Part shown: one piece after another, positions 37,236 through 45,423 of the stretch | How positions within the stretch are numbered: the stretch's first letter is position 1 | How the letters are laid out: the number at the start of each line of letters is the position of its first letter | NCBI GenBank assembly: GCA_016125495.1 | Contig: WGLQ01000005.1 | Span: 1 to 64,000, forward strand | Direction of reading: 5' to 3' | DNA length: 64,000 nt | Source of the DNA: Hyphomicrobiales bacterium | GTDB lineage: Bacteria > Pseudomonadota > Alphaproteobacteria > Rhizobiales > RI-29 | Position numbers and translations under genes: made by a program | Notes under the pieces: generated by a model | Seen by the model: only the letters and a program-made list of their open reading frames with translations | Told to the model about the DNA's origin: nothing | Database searches by the model: none

Positions 37236-39611
37236 TCACGCCGACCGCATCGGAATGCGCACGACGATGTCGAGGTGCTGCGGGCCGCTGGTCTCGAGCT
37301 TCAAATGGACACCGCACTGGGCCGCGAGATCCTCGGCGATACGGTAGGTTGCGGGAATGCTGGCGCGCGGCGATTCGAACACGATCACGGCGCCGCTCGG
37401 TTGCGCGGAGACCCGGAGATCCGCGTAGGTGATCGCGCCGGCGCTCGTGCGGGTCGGGCCGGCGCTCAAGGTCACGCGGCCTTCGGGGCCGGCGGCATCG
37501 ACGCTGCGATCGATGCAGGCGATCAGGATCTGGCGGAGCAGCAGCGGCAGGATGTCCGGCTCGGCGGGGGTGGCGATCGCGCCGCGCACGAGCCGGACGC
37601 GGCGCAGTTCGGCGCGTCCACGCGAGCAGCGCAGCGCATCGTCGGCGATCCGCCGCAGGCTCTGCGCCTGGGGGGCGGTGCTGGTGACGGGCGGGCGGGC
37701 GGGATGCCTCGGCTGGCGGCCGGTGGCGGGCGAGCGCGTCGGTGCCGGCTGCGCGACGTGCCGGCCAGTGGCGTTGGATATGCTCCCGTCGGCCAAGCTT
37801 GACAGGATTCCTGGTCTCTTCGCTTTGCCGAATGGGGCGCCTCCCGTGGCGGGGGCGAGTTCGTCGGCGACGGCATGGGTACGGGGTGGCGCGGCACCAC
37901 GATGCTCGCCCGCATCCAGTTCTTCCGCCAGCAGCATCACCTTGCCGCCGGGGATGAGGCGCGCGCCGCAACGCAGGCGCGTACCTTCACCGCCGAGTTC
38001 CGTGGTGCGCACCGCGGCCCGACCGGCAAGCTGGCGCGCGGCATCGGCGAGCGCGCGCAACCAGCCATCCGCCCAATCCGATTGCCCGCTCGAAAAGAGC
38101 GCGCGCCAAGCGTCGTTGGCCAGTTCGCAACCCGCCTCGCCGTAGACCGCCGCGGCAATGGGCAGCGGCAAGAGGTATTCGGTGAGGTCGGAAGCGTCGG
38201 TGATCTGCTGCGTTGCGGGCGGCTTTGCCGCAAGCGCTGCCGGCTCCGCCGCGTGCTCCCCCCGTGCAGTCGGATTGGCGGGTGCTTCCGCGAGGGGGGC
38301 GGGCAACACCTCCCGTTGCGGTCGGTCGGTCTGACGCTGCAACTCGGCGTTTCGGTGGGTCGCCGGGCGAGCGAGGATCGCTCCGGCTGGCGGCCGCCAG
38401 GGACTGGCGCGACGGATCGGGGCGGGACGGACCGTCGGGAGCGGGGGGACGGGCGTCAGACCGGCACGCGGACGTGTCAGGCCGGTTCGCGCCACCGTCT
38501 TCGCGGAGGTGCCGTTCACACGCGCGGGTGGCGAGACACTCCGCGATTGCCGGTCCGCGGCATCGCCGGTGACGCGATCGCAAGGGGCCTCGGGACTGGG
38601 CTCGGATTCACGATCGGCGCCGGTTCGGGCATTGCGCCGCGCGGCTCTGCGCAACAGGCGGTGAAGGGCGGCGCGGGGGCCAGTGCGTGGGGTTTCGCGA
38701 GGGGCGTTCCCGACAGGGTCCGTGCCCGGCGCAACGGGGCGTGGGGCTGCATCGGAGGGGGCCAGCGAACCGCGCGTGGGGGTGGGTGCGGCCTTGCGTG
38801 CGGCTCCGGTGTTGCTCGCCGCCTCACGGATCTGGCGCGCGATCGCGGCCATGGCGGCGGCATCGGCGTCTTCCTGGCCCGCGCCGTCCTCAGAGCCCAA
38901 TGAGCGGGCCGGTCCGGTCGCAGGGGGGGGCGTGGCGACGTCGTCGGACCGCCGCCCCGTTTGGCCACCGCGGCTCTCGGCTCCAGGCGGAAAGGGTATG
39001 AGCACGAGGGGGCGTGCCGGGGCCGCTGGCTGCGCATCCAGGGCGAGCGTACCGGCCACGGGATCGACGGTGACACCGGCCGCGGCAGGATCGTCGTCCG
39101 CCGGTTCTCCTGCGGGCTGCGGTCGCGGTATGGTCCGCCCCGACGGCTCGCTGGCGAGTACGAGAACGGCCCGGCTCGCGTCGGCGAGGCGGATGGGACG
39201 AACACTGGCCAGGAAAGCGATCGCGCCGCGCGGGCGCCAGAAGACGAGGCGCTGGGGCAGGCGCAGCCCACTGCGGGTCGCGGCGGCCGCTTCGAGGGCG
39301 GCGAGCGCGGGGGTCGCGCGGTCGATCCCGGCGGGCCAGCGCTCGTCCGCCCGCAGGCCCAGAAGGCGGGTGGCGGCGGCATTGCCCCAGACCAACTCGC
39401 CGCGATCGAGCGAGACGATGAAGGCGGCGGCAGGGGACGCCGCCAGCCGCTCGATGTCGTTCTCACTCAATTCCAGCGGTTGTTCGCTCACGCTCGAACC
39501 GTCCACGTCGTGCACCTGTCTGCCAGCCGGGCCGGCCGGACGATGCGCCGGCGATGCCTCACCCGGGCCGGTATGGCCCGCCCGGTCGGCCGTCGCGTTC
39601 CTCGCCCGCAT
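37236..39611 (-). CDS. Large disordered protein with N-terminal PAS-like and C-terminal degenerate histidine-kinase ATPase domains
   Basis: 791 residues. A PAS-like domain (about 50-150: NDIERLAASPAAAFIVSLDR, ELVWGNAAATRLLGLRADE) is followed by some 350 residues rich in Pro, Ala and Arg, a second PAS-like piece (TEYLLPLPIAAAVYGEAGCE), another linker, and a C-terminal region shaped like a histidine kinase: QAQSLRRIADDALRCSRGRA and LLLRQILIACIDRSVDAAGP. In active kinases the latter block is the N-box with two Asn; here they are gone, and no DxGxG is seen (VIVFESPRASIP). No phosphorylatable His is evident. It probably senses or scaffolds rather than phosphorylates. Start could also be a GTG about 35 codons on. 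Confidence 0.72.
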   Translation of the reverse strand: MRARNATADRAGHTGPGEASPAHRPAGPAGRQVHDVDGSSVSEQPLELSENDIERLAASPAAAFIVSLDRGELVWGNAAATRLLGLRADERWPAGIDRATPALAALEAAAATRSGLRLPQRLVFWRPRGAIAFLASVRPIRLADASRAVLVLASEPSGRTIPRPQPAGEPADDDPAAAGVTVDPVAGTLALDAQPAAPARPLVLIPFPPGAESRGGQTGRRSDDVATPPPATGPARSLGSEDGAGQEDADAAAMAAIARQIREAASNTGAARKAAPTPTRGSLAPSDAAPRPVAPGTDPVGNAPRETPRTGPRAALHRLLRRAARRNARTGADRESEPSPEAPCDRVTGDAADRQSRSVSPPARVNGTSAKTVARTGLTRPRAGLTPVPPLPTVRPAPIRRASPWRPPAGAILARPATHRNAELQRQTDRPQREVLPAPLAEAPANPTARGEHAAEPAALAAKPPATQQITDASDLTEYLLPLPIAAAVYGEAGCELANDAWRALFSSGQSDWADGWLRALADAARQLAGRAAVRTTELGGEGTRLRCGARLIPGGKVMLLAEELDAGEHRGAAPPRTHAVADELAPATGGAPFGKAKRPGILSSLADGSISNATGRHVAQPAPTRSPATGRQPRHPARPPVTSTAPQAQSLRRIADDALRCSRGRAELRRVRLVRGAIATPAEPDILPLLLRQILIACIDRSVDAAGPEGRVTLSAGPTRTSAGAITYADLRVSAQPSGAVIVFESPRASIPATYRIAEDLAAQCGVHLKLETSGPQHLDIVVRIPMRSA

Positions 39612-39701
39612 TGGGCAACCTCTTGCGCGACGACACGAACATGCTTTCCGCTTAGTGGAAACGATGCGAAAATGACAGTCTTAACGCGTGGAGGTGAGAC
39701 G

Positions 39702-40076
39702 ATGCCGAGCCCCGAGCATTTCCAGATCCCCGACACGGTCCGCGAACTGGCGGAGCGGAACCTGGAGCAGGCCCGAAATGCCTACGATCAGATGATGGAG
39801 GTCGCGCGCCAGGCCCAGCAGCTCATGCAGCAATCTCAAGACGCGGTCTCCAATGGCGCCCTCGAAGTCCAGCACAGGGCCGTGACGTTCGCCGAGGAGA
39901 ACATGCGCGAGAGTTTCGATCATGCGATGCAGCTGGCGCGGGCAAGTGACATGCACAGTGCGCTGCAATTGCAGCAACAGTTCGCGCAGTCGCAGGTCGC
40001 ACGGTGCGCCGAACAGACGCGGGAGATGACGCAGATGATGCTCGAGGTCGCCCGCAAGATGCAGGGTGGACGCTAG
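39702..40076 (+). CDS. Phasin family protein
   Basis: 124 residues, almost entirely amphipathic helix, with the phasin pattern: VRELAERNLEQARNAYDQMM, ALEVQHRAVTFAEENMRESF and a terminal EMTQMMLEVARKM. Phasins coat polyhydroxyalkanoate granules. GGAGGTGAG just before the ATG at 39702 decides the start over an upstream in-frame ATG. It is divergent from the large PAS/kinase-like gene across 90 bases. A hairpin follows the stop by 13 bases. Confidence 0.88.
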   Translation: MPSPEHFQIPDTVRELAERNLEQARNAYDQMMEVARQAQQLMQQSQDAVSNGALEVQHRAVTFAEENMRESFDHAMQLARASDMHSALQLQQQFAQSQVARCAEQTREMTQMMLEVARKMQGGR

Positions 40077-40089
40077 TTCGATTGCGGAT

Positions 40090-40108
40090 CGGGCCAATGC
40101 ATGGCCCG
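40090..40108 (+). terminator. Hairpin after the phasin gene, possible terminator
   Basis: CGGGCCA and TGGCCCG pair perfectly around ATGCA, 13 bases downstream of the phasin stop. No T run follows, so efficiency as an intrinsic terminator is doubtful. The rest of the 290 bases up to the tRNA shows nothing else recognisable. Confidence 0.35.
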
Positions 40109-40366
40109 TGGGGGCATGTTCTCTGGCCGGGCCCTGGTTTGATGGGGAAGCGGCTGGTCTTGCCAACGGTGCGCCGGCTTGCGTACGCCAAGGCGCACCG
40201 GGCCGCTGTTCGGGCAAAACCGCTGTGTGTCATACCAGTGTGCACCTAGGCGTGGACGGCGCGCGCGTGACGCGCTATATGCGCCTTCTCCGGGCCGCCG
40301 TCGTGGTGGCCACTTGGCGGTCGTCGCGACGCGTGGCCGCCATGATGTCGGTGATCCGACCCGAGT

Positions 40367-40443
40367 GCCGCCTTAGCTCAGCTGGTTAGAGCGCTAGATT
40401 GTGGATCTAGAGGTCCCCCGTTCGAGCCGGGGAGGCGGTACCA
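40367..40443 (+). tRNA. tRNA-His (GTG anticodon)
   Basis: 77 bases folding as a standard cloverleaf: acceptor GCCGCCT/AGGCGGT, T8-A9, D stem GCTC/GAGC, anticodon stem CTAGA/TCTAG with loop TTGTGGA (anticodon 40401-40403), T arm CCCCG-TTCGAGC-CGGGG, discriminator A73 and encoded CCA. Most tRNA-His have an extra G(-1) opposite C73; here the base before position 1 is T and position 73 is A, so the extra G is absent, as known for most alphaproteobacteria. The first pair is G-U. Confidence 0.96.
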
Positions 40444-40814
40444 ATAAAACCAAGAGCTTAGAAGATGGCCCTGGCACGTCGCAAAATCGCCAAGTAACGC
40501 CTAGGGAACATGCTTCGGGGTCAATTTTCTTGACCGAGCGTGCCGGACGCCATCATGTGGACGCCCGAAGCCACCAATTGACAGGTGGTGAGATCGATCG
40601 TCCTCTTGCGCGTCATCGTCATTCACGCTGGTGGCGCGTGAGGGGCACGGCTTGGCCAGTGGCCAGCGGCTCGGAGCCATCGAGGTCTTCGCACTTTCCC
40701 GGGTCGTCCCGGCCGGTGGCGGCGCAGGTGACCAGTCCAGCGCTCTTTGCGGCCTATCGTGCTTGGCGCGCGAGTTCCGGCTTCGTGCCTCTGCGGGAAG
40801 GCGCGTTCACCGCT
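40444..40814. other. Gene-free stretch between tRNA-His and an IS remnant
   Basis: No credible gene. Only a short dyad, GGTCAA-TTTTC-TTGACC at 40519-40535, stands out. The stretch adjoins a decayed transposase fragment and may be insertion debris. Confidence 0.5.
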
Positions 40815-40990
40815 TCATTCGAGACACTGGCCCGAGAGGCCGGCACACTTCTTCTTCCAATTTAAGTACGTCGCATGGCTGATCCCCGCCTTCCGGCAGA
40901 TCTCCTCGACACATGTGCCCGGCTTCACACTGCCGGATGACGAACGCCTCCTGTGCTTCCATCAACTTCGATGTGATCGTGGTCTTCCCT
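40815..40990 (-). pseudogene. IS3-family transposase OrfA fragment, frameshifted
   Basis: Read on the minus strand, SKLMEAQEAFVIRQCEAG is followed, after a single extra G in GCCGGGCACATG, by TCVEEICRKAGISHATYLNW and KKKCAGLSG before a stop. Together these match the start of IS3-group OrfA (the pattern EAQIAFVLRQAEAGT, VEEVCRKAGIS-ATYYNWKKKYGGL), including its helix-turn-helix. The remaining OrfA, all of OrfB and clear terminal repeats are missing, so this is a dead remnant. Confidence 0.75.
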
Positions 40991-41074
40991 CTTCTCCCCA
41001 GCCTCGGGAATGATGCGGAAAGCTCCAACCCGATTCGGGGGGCACTTCAGGGGAGCAGACCACATGCATGCCCC

Positions 41075-42250
41075 CTATTTTCGGCGCAGGGAGCGGGCGA
41101 AAGCGCGAATGTCGTCCACGAGGAGCTGTGGCTCCTCCATCGCACCGAAATGTCCTCCGCGCGGCATCTCCGTCCACTGCGCGATGTTATATATGCGCTC
41201 CACGTAGCTGCGAGGGGGCCAAGCCAGCATTTCCTTCGGGAACAGGGCACATGCCGTCGGCACTTCCACACGCCTTCCCTCGGGAGACAAAAGGCGCCCC
41301 CCTTCCTCGCGGCGTCCAAAATAGATCCACGTGGACGTGCTGAATGTTCCGGTCACGAGATAAATCATGATGTTCGTCAGAAGGTCGTCGCGCGAATGTG
41401 CGCTTTCGGGATCATTCCCTTTCGTATCCGACCACGAGCTGAATTTCTCCAGGATCCAGGCCGCAACTCCCACGGGGCTGTCCATCATTGCGTAGCCGAG
41501 GGTCTGTGGCTTGGTGGCCTGCTGCGTCCGGTAGCCGTTCTCCATGATCTGATCCCGATCGAAGCGAGCAGCCCATTTCTCCTCTTCCGGACCCTTCGGA
41601 CCGTCCCTGTGACGCATCGTCAGGATGTTGATGTGGATGGCCTTGCACGCCGGCGCGTGGTCGTAGCCGAGCCAGCTCGATATGGCTCCGCCCCAGTCGC
41701 CGCCCTGTGCGATGTAGCTGTCGTAGCCGAGCACAGCTGTCATCAAGGTGTGCAGGCTTGCCGCCATCCGACGCGGGCCCCACGGACGCGGCGGTCTATC
41801 GGAAAACCCGAATCCGGGGAGGGACGGCGCGATCACGTCGAAGGCATCGCCGATGTCACCACCGAAGCGTTCGGGATGCGCGAGCGGCTCGACAATATGC
41901 CTGAATTCCGCGATGGAACCGGGCCACCCGTGAGATATCAGTAGAGGTTGCGGATTGGGGCCACTGCCTCTCTCGTGGATGAAATGCAGGTTGAGACCCT
42001 CGACCGGCGCCATGAACTGGGGGAACGTGTTGAGCGCAGCTTCCTGTTCCCTCCAGTCGAATTCCTCCAGCCAGTAGGCGCAGAGTTCCCGCATGTAGCG
42101 GAGATTGGTGCCACACTCCCAGCCATCCAAGTCCGGCATGGCAGACCAGGGATACTGCGCAACCCGTCTGCGAATATGGTCCAGCGTGTCGTCCGAAACG
42201 GAAACCTGAAACGGCGTGGGCCGCAACAGCTGACGGCGGGCGTCTACCAA
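41075..42250 (-). CDS. Epoxide hydrolase (EHN-domain family)
   Basis: 391 residues, the usual length. The N-terminal EHN segment (FQVSVSDDTLDHIRRRVAQY) precedes an alpha/beta-hydrolase core: oxyanion HGWPGS (107-112), nucleophile Asp185 in QGGDWGG and His367 in PRGGHFGAMEEP. Asp in place of Ser marks the epoxide hydrolase/dehalogenase mechanism, adding water to an epoxide. The start is an unusual TTG: GGGAGG lies nine bases before it and no ATG or GTG precedes the EHN domain. It shares its strand with the MocR gene upstream and may belong to the TRAP-associated catabolic block. Confidence 0.9.
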   Translation of the reverse strand: MVDARRQLLRPTPFQVSVSDDTLDHIRRRVAQYPWSAMPDLDGWECGTNLRYMRELCAYWLEEFDWREQEAALNTFPQFMAPVEGLNLHFIHERGSGPNPQPLLISHGWPGSIAEFRHIVEPLAHPERFGGDIGDAFDVIAPSLPGFGFSDRPPRPWGPRRMAASLHTLMTAVLGYDSYIAQGGDWGGAISSWLGYDHAPACKAIHINILTMRHRDGPKGPEEEKWAARFDRDQIMENGYRTQQATKPQTLGYAMMDSPVGVAAWILEKFSSWSDTKGNDPESAHSRDDLLTNIMIYLVTGTFSTSTWIYFGRREEGGRLLSPEGRRVEVPTACALFPKEMLAWPPRSYVERIYNIAQWTEMPRGGHFGAMEEPQLLVDDIRAFARSLRRK

Positions 42251-42423
42251 TGATCGGGTCCTCCCGTCCTTTCCTGCCGTGCCGTTCTCAGCCGGGGTGT
42301 TCGCGCGAAGAAGCGCACTCGCTTCAATTCAGCGCAGGAGGCCAGATTCCGGAGGTCGGGACGAGTGACAGCTGGCACAATTCAGGGTGACAGTTCGGAA
42401 GGGAGCGAAGTCCTGCGCGCACG

Positions 42424-43905
42424 TCAGGTCGACGGTCTGATGAGCCCTTCGACTTCCTCAGCGATGATCTTGACGCCATCTTCGAGTTTTCCGAGCGGAA
42501 CGAATGCGAAGCCGACCCTAAAATTCCTTCGGACGTCGTTCTCGAGGTAAAATATCTGTCCCCTGTCGATCAGGACGCCTCGCGGTCTGAGCCGGTCACG
42601 GAGTTCGGTGGCGTCGAAATCGGGCGGGCCCGTGATCCAGAAGCTGGTGCCTCCTTCGTTCTCGGTCACCTCGAGCATGTGGAGATGGCGGGCGATCGCA
42701 TCGCGCATCGCATGCCAGCGCTTGTGGAACCGCCTCTGGATGTTTCTGAGATGTGCGTCGAAATACCCGAGCCGGAAGAAGAGGGCTGCCGTCTCCTGAA
42801 CGATCGTCGGCGGGTGGCGCAATACCGCACCCCTTATCGCACGCAATTCGCGGATGATGTCCGGATGGGCGACGATGAAGCCGAGCCGAATGCCTGGTGA
42901 CAAGATTTTCGACAGGCTGCCGATGTATATGACCCGTTGATGACGATCCAATGAGCGCAGCGAGGGAGACGGCTTGGAAAGAAAGTTCATCTCGGCTTCG
43001 TAGTCGTCCTCTATCACCATGAAATCATTGGCGTTCGCGGCATCCAGGAGTGCTTCGCGCCGCTCCTGAGACATGGTCACCATCGTTGGGAATTGATGGC
43101 CCGGCGTGGTGAATACGAGCTGGCATCCAGGCGGAATGGCCGAAGTGATGATGCCCTGTTCATCGACAGGGACGCCGACCAGCCTGTGACCGCCGAGGAC
43201 GAAGGCGTTTCGTGCGCCTTGAAAGCTCGGGTTCTCGAATGCGACCGGCTCCTTGCGGCGAGCAAACAATAGGCTGATCAGGAACAGGGCGTTCTGTGCT
43301 CCCAGCGTGATCAGGATTTCGTCGGCGCGGGCATGGATGCCGCGGTAGGTCAGGAGCCGTTGGCACAGTTGTTCCACCAGGTGTCGGCTGTCGCTTTCGA
43401 TGGAATCGCCTGTCCAAAACGGCATTTCCTTGCGGCCCAGGATCTGTCGCGAGCACTCCCGCCAGGCGTCGACCGGAAAGAGATCCGGGTCGATCTGGTT
43501 ATAGAGGAACGGGTAGGGGTAACGGGTCCAGTCGGTCGGATTGTCGATCCGGGTCAGGCCCGACGCGGGAAAGGAGATGGGCGACGGCGCTTCCACTGTG
43601 TGGCGACCGGTCACGGCACTGCTGCCGGGGGACGCCAGGAGCGACAGTGCGTCGGCGCTGATGTAATAACCCGAACGGTCCCGGGAGGTGACGAGCCCCA
43701 GATCGATCAGCCGGTTGTAGGCGGCAAACACCGTATTGCGCGAGACATCGAGCTGCGCGGCCAGGACGCGGCAGGACGGTAACGGTTGGTCGCAGGCGAG
43801 CGATCGGGACGTGATCGCCGAGCTGACGGCCTCGCAGATCTGGTCGCGGAGGCTCAGTTCCGAGCCCTCCGGCAACTTGAAGGGGGGCAACGCCATCATG
43901 CCCAT
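42424..43905 (-). CDS. MocR-type regulator (GntR winged helix fused to class I aminotransferase domain)
   Basis: 493 residues. The N-terminal GntR helix-turn-helix (LRDQICEAVSSAITSRSLAC, PSCRVLAAQLDVSRNTVFAA, GLVTSRDRSGYYI) is linked to an aminotransferase fold with ITLGAQNALFLISLLF, FMVIEDDYEAEMNF and YIGSLSKILSPGIRLGF, where the Lys would hold PLP. MocR proteins sense PLP adducts or amino compounds rather than transaminate. Of several nearby ATGs, the one at 43905 has GGAGG six bases upstream. It diverges from TRAP transporter 1 and probably controls it. Confidence 0.9.
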   Translation of the reverse strand: MGMMALPPFKLPEGSELSLRDQICEAVSSAITSRSLACDQPLPSCRVLAAQLDVSRNTVFAAYNRLIDLGLVTSRDRSGYYISADALSLLASPGSSAVTGRHTVEAPSPISFPASGLTRIDNPTDWTRYPYPFLYNQIDPDLFPVDAWRECSRQILGRKEMPFWTGDSIESDSRHLVEQLCQRLLTYRGIHARADEILITLGAQNALFLISLLFARRKEPVAFENPSFQGARNAFVLGGHRLVGVPVDEQGIITSAIPPGCQLVFTTPGHQFPTMVTMSQERREALLDAANANDFMVIEDDYEAEMNFLSKPSPSLRSLDRHQRVIYIGSLSKILSPGIRLGFIVAHPDIIRELRAIRGAVLRHPPTIVQETAALFFRLGYFDAHLRNIQRRFHKRWHAMRDAIARHLHMLEVTENEGGTSFWITGPPDFDATELRDRLRPRGVLIDRGQIFYLENDVRRNFRVGFAFVPLGKLEDGVKIIAEEVEGLIRPST

Positions 43906-44115
43906 GAAGCTCCTCCACCACGAACGATCCGCGGCGCCGCATCCCGGTGACCTTTGCAACCGATGATCGACAACGCAAACACCAGGATGCCGAGGATAGT
44001 GCCGCCGCGGTCAACTGTCCCCTCCATTCGTCCCATCTGTCACTTCCGTTGCGCTATCGCGATGCCGAAGATGCGATGGTCGTCACGTCCGGTGGCAAGC
44101 TGGGAGGAAAATGGA

Positions 44116-45156
44116 ATGACACGACACCCGCTACTGAAGTTACTGGTGGCCGCCGTGGTGCTCATGTCCGGCGCGGAGTTCGCAAGCGCTCAGAAAGTTC
44201 TGAAGCTTGGAACGGTGGGGCAGCTGGGTATGCCGATCGGCGATGCGATCGACCAAGCGCTCATCCCGACCCTGGAACGGGTCTCTGGCGGCATGCTGAA
44301 GGTCGAACCGCACTACCGCGGCTCACTTTGTGGCGAACAGAAATGCGGCGAGCAGGCCAATCAAGGGCTCCTGCAATTGTGGACCAGTTCCACCGCCAAC
44401 TTCGGCAGCTTCGGCACCGACCTCGCGATTTTCGATCTCCCCTACATCTTCAAGAGCATCGAGGACGCGGACCGCATCTCGCGGCAGTGGCTTTCCAAGC
44501 GGCAGTGCGACCGTGCGGCAGAGAGTGCCGGGCACATCTGTCTGGTCGTCTATTCCAGCGGCGGGTTCCGCCAGCTCGCCAACGCCCAGCGGCCGGTTCA
44601 TGTTCCTCGGGACATGGAGGGGATCAAGTGGCGAGTGACCAAGAGCCCGATCGAATATACCCTCATCAAGGCCTGGGGCGCGGTGCCTGTACCCTATGAC
44701 TGGACCCAGCTCTATCAAGGTCTCCAGACCGGCGTCGTCTCGGGGCAGTACGTGGCGGTGCCGTGGCAGCACATCGCGAAGCTGCACGAGGTTGCCAAGT
44801 ACTTCACCGAGATCGGCGGTTCCTGGTCCGGCAATCAGCTCTCGATGGACATCACGCAGTACAATGCCCTGACCGAGCAGGAAAGGGAGTGGCTGCACGC
44901 GGCAGCGCAGGCATTCGCGGACAAGGTCAGTGAGCTGGACCGCCAATGGGTCGCTGACGGAGAAGCCGCCATCAAGGCTTCAATCACCGAGTGGTATGTG
45001 CCCACGGAAGAGGAGCTCGCCCAATGGCGCGAAGGGGCCATTGCGGCATGGCTCGATGCAAAGGGAACGTTCGAGCCTGAAATCGCCGAGCGGGTCCTCA
45101 GAGAGCAGGGCATGGACAGCTTCATCGAGGCGCTCAAGAAAGCGGGCGCGCTCTGA
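44116..45156 (+). CDS. TRAP transporter 1 substrate-binding protein (DctP type)
   Basis: 346 residues with a Sec signal peptide (MTRHPLLKLLVAAVVLMSGA, cleavage near EFASA). The mature protein shows the DctP pattern: KVLKLGTVGQLGMPIGDAID, FDLPYIFKSIEDADRI and AVPVPYDWTQLYQGLQTGVV then SGQYVAVPW. Two cysteines close together (SLCGEQKCGEQ) near residue 75 are unusual and may form a disulfide. The canonical ligand-anchoring Arg is probably in GIKWRVTKSP. GGAGG eight bases before the ATG supports the start. Divergent from the MocR regulator; permease genes follow. Confidence 0.9.
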   Translation: MTRHPLLKLLVAAVVLMSGAEFASAQKVLKLGTVGQLGMPIGDAIDQALIPTLERVSGGMLKVEPHYRGSLCGEQKCGEQANQGLLQLWTSSTANFGSFGTDLAIFDLPYIFKSIEDADRISRQWLSKRQCDRAAESAGHICLVVYSSGGFRQLANAQRPVHVPRDMEGIKWRVTKSPIEYTLIKAWGAVPVPYDWTQLYQGLQTGVVSGQYVAVPWQHIAKLHEVAKYFTEIGGSWSGNQLSMDITQYNALTEQEREWLHAAAQAFADKVSELDRQWVADGEAAIKASITEWYVPTEEELAQWREGAIAAWLDAKGTFEPEIAERVLREQGMDSFIEALKKAGAL

Positions 45157-45423
45157 GTCGCGGAAATTTCGTAGGTCATACAGGGCATTGAACGGGTCGG
45201 CGGGGCGCTTCAACGTGTGTGGCCCCGTCGTCATCCTGCCGGTAGGCCAGCGACAACCGCCTTTGGTCCGGCGCTCCGAGCCATCCGCTCGGTGCGCCGG
45301 AAAGACACTCTGATCGGCGTACCGCGGCGCCCGATCGCCCGGGTTTCAAGACCGGTCGTCCGCAGATCTGTCGGCGCGAGACAACGACCCGCGCCCGAGC
45401 CCCGCAGCAAGGTATGCTCCACC

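Noticed and set aside
40366-40441. Alternative folding of tRNA-His with a G(-1):C73 pair
   Set aside because: It would put three bases between acceptor and D stem and disrupt T8-A9; the standard fold with A73 and CCA fits exactly.
40367-40443. Duplicated tRNA 3' end as an island attachment site
   Set aside because: No second copy of the tRNA 3' segment or integrase gene was noticed within the window.
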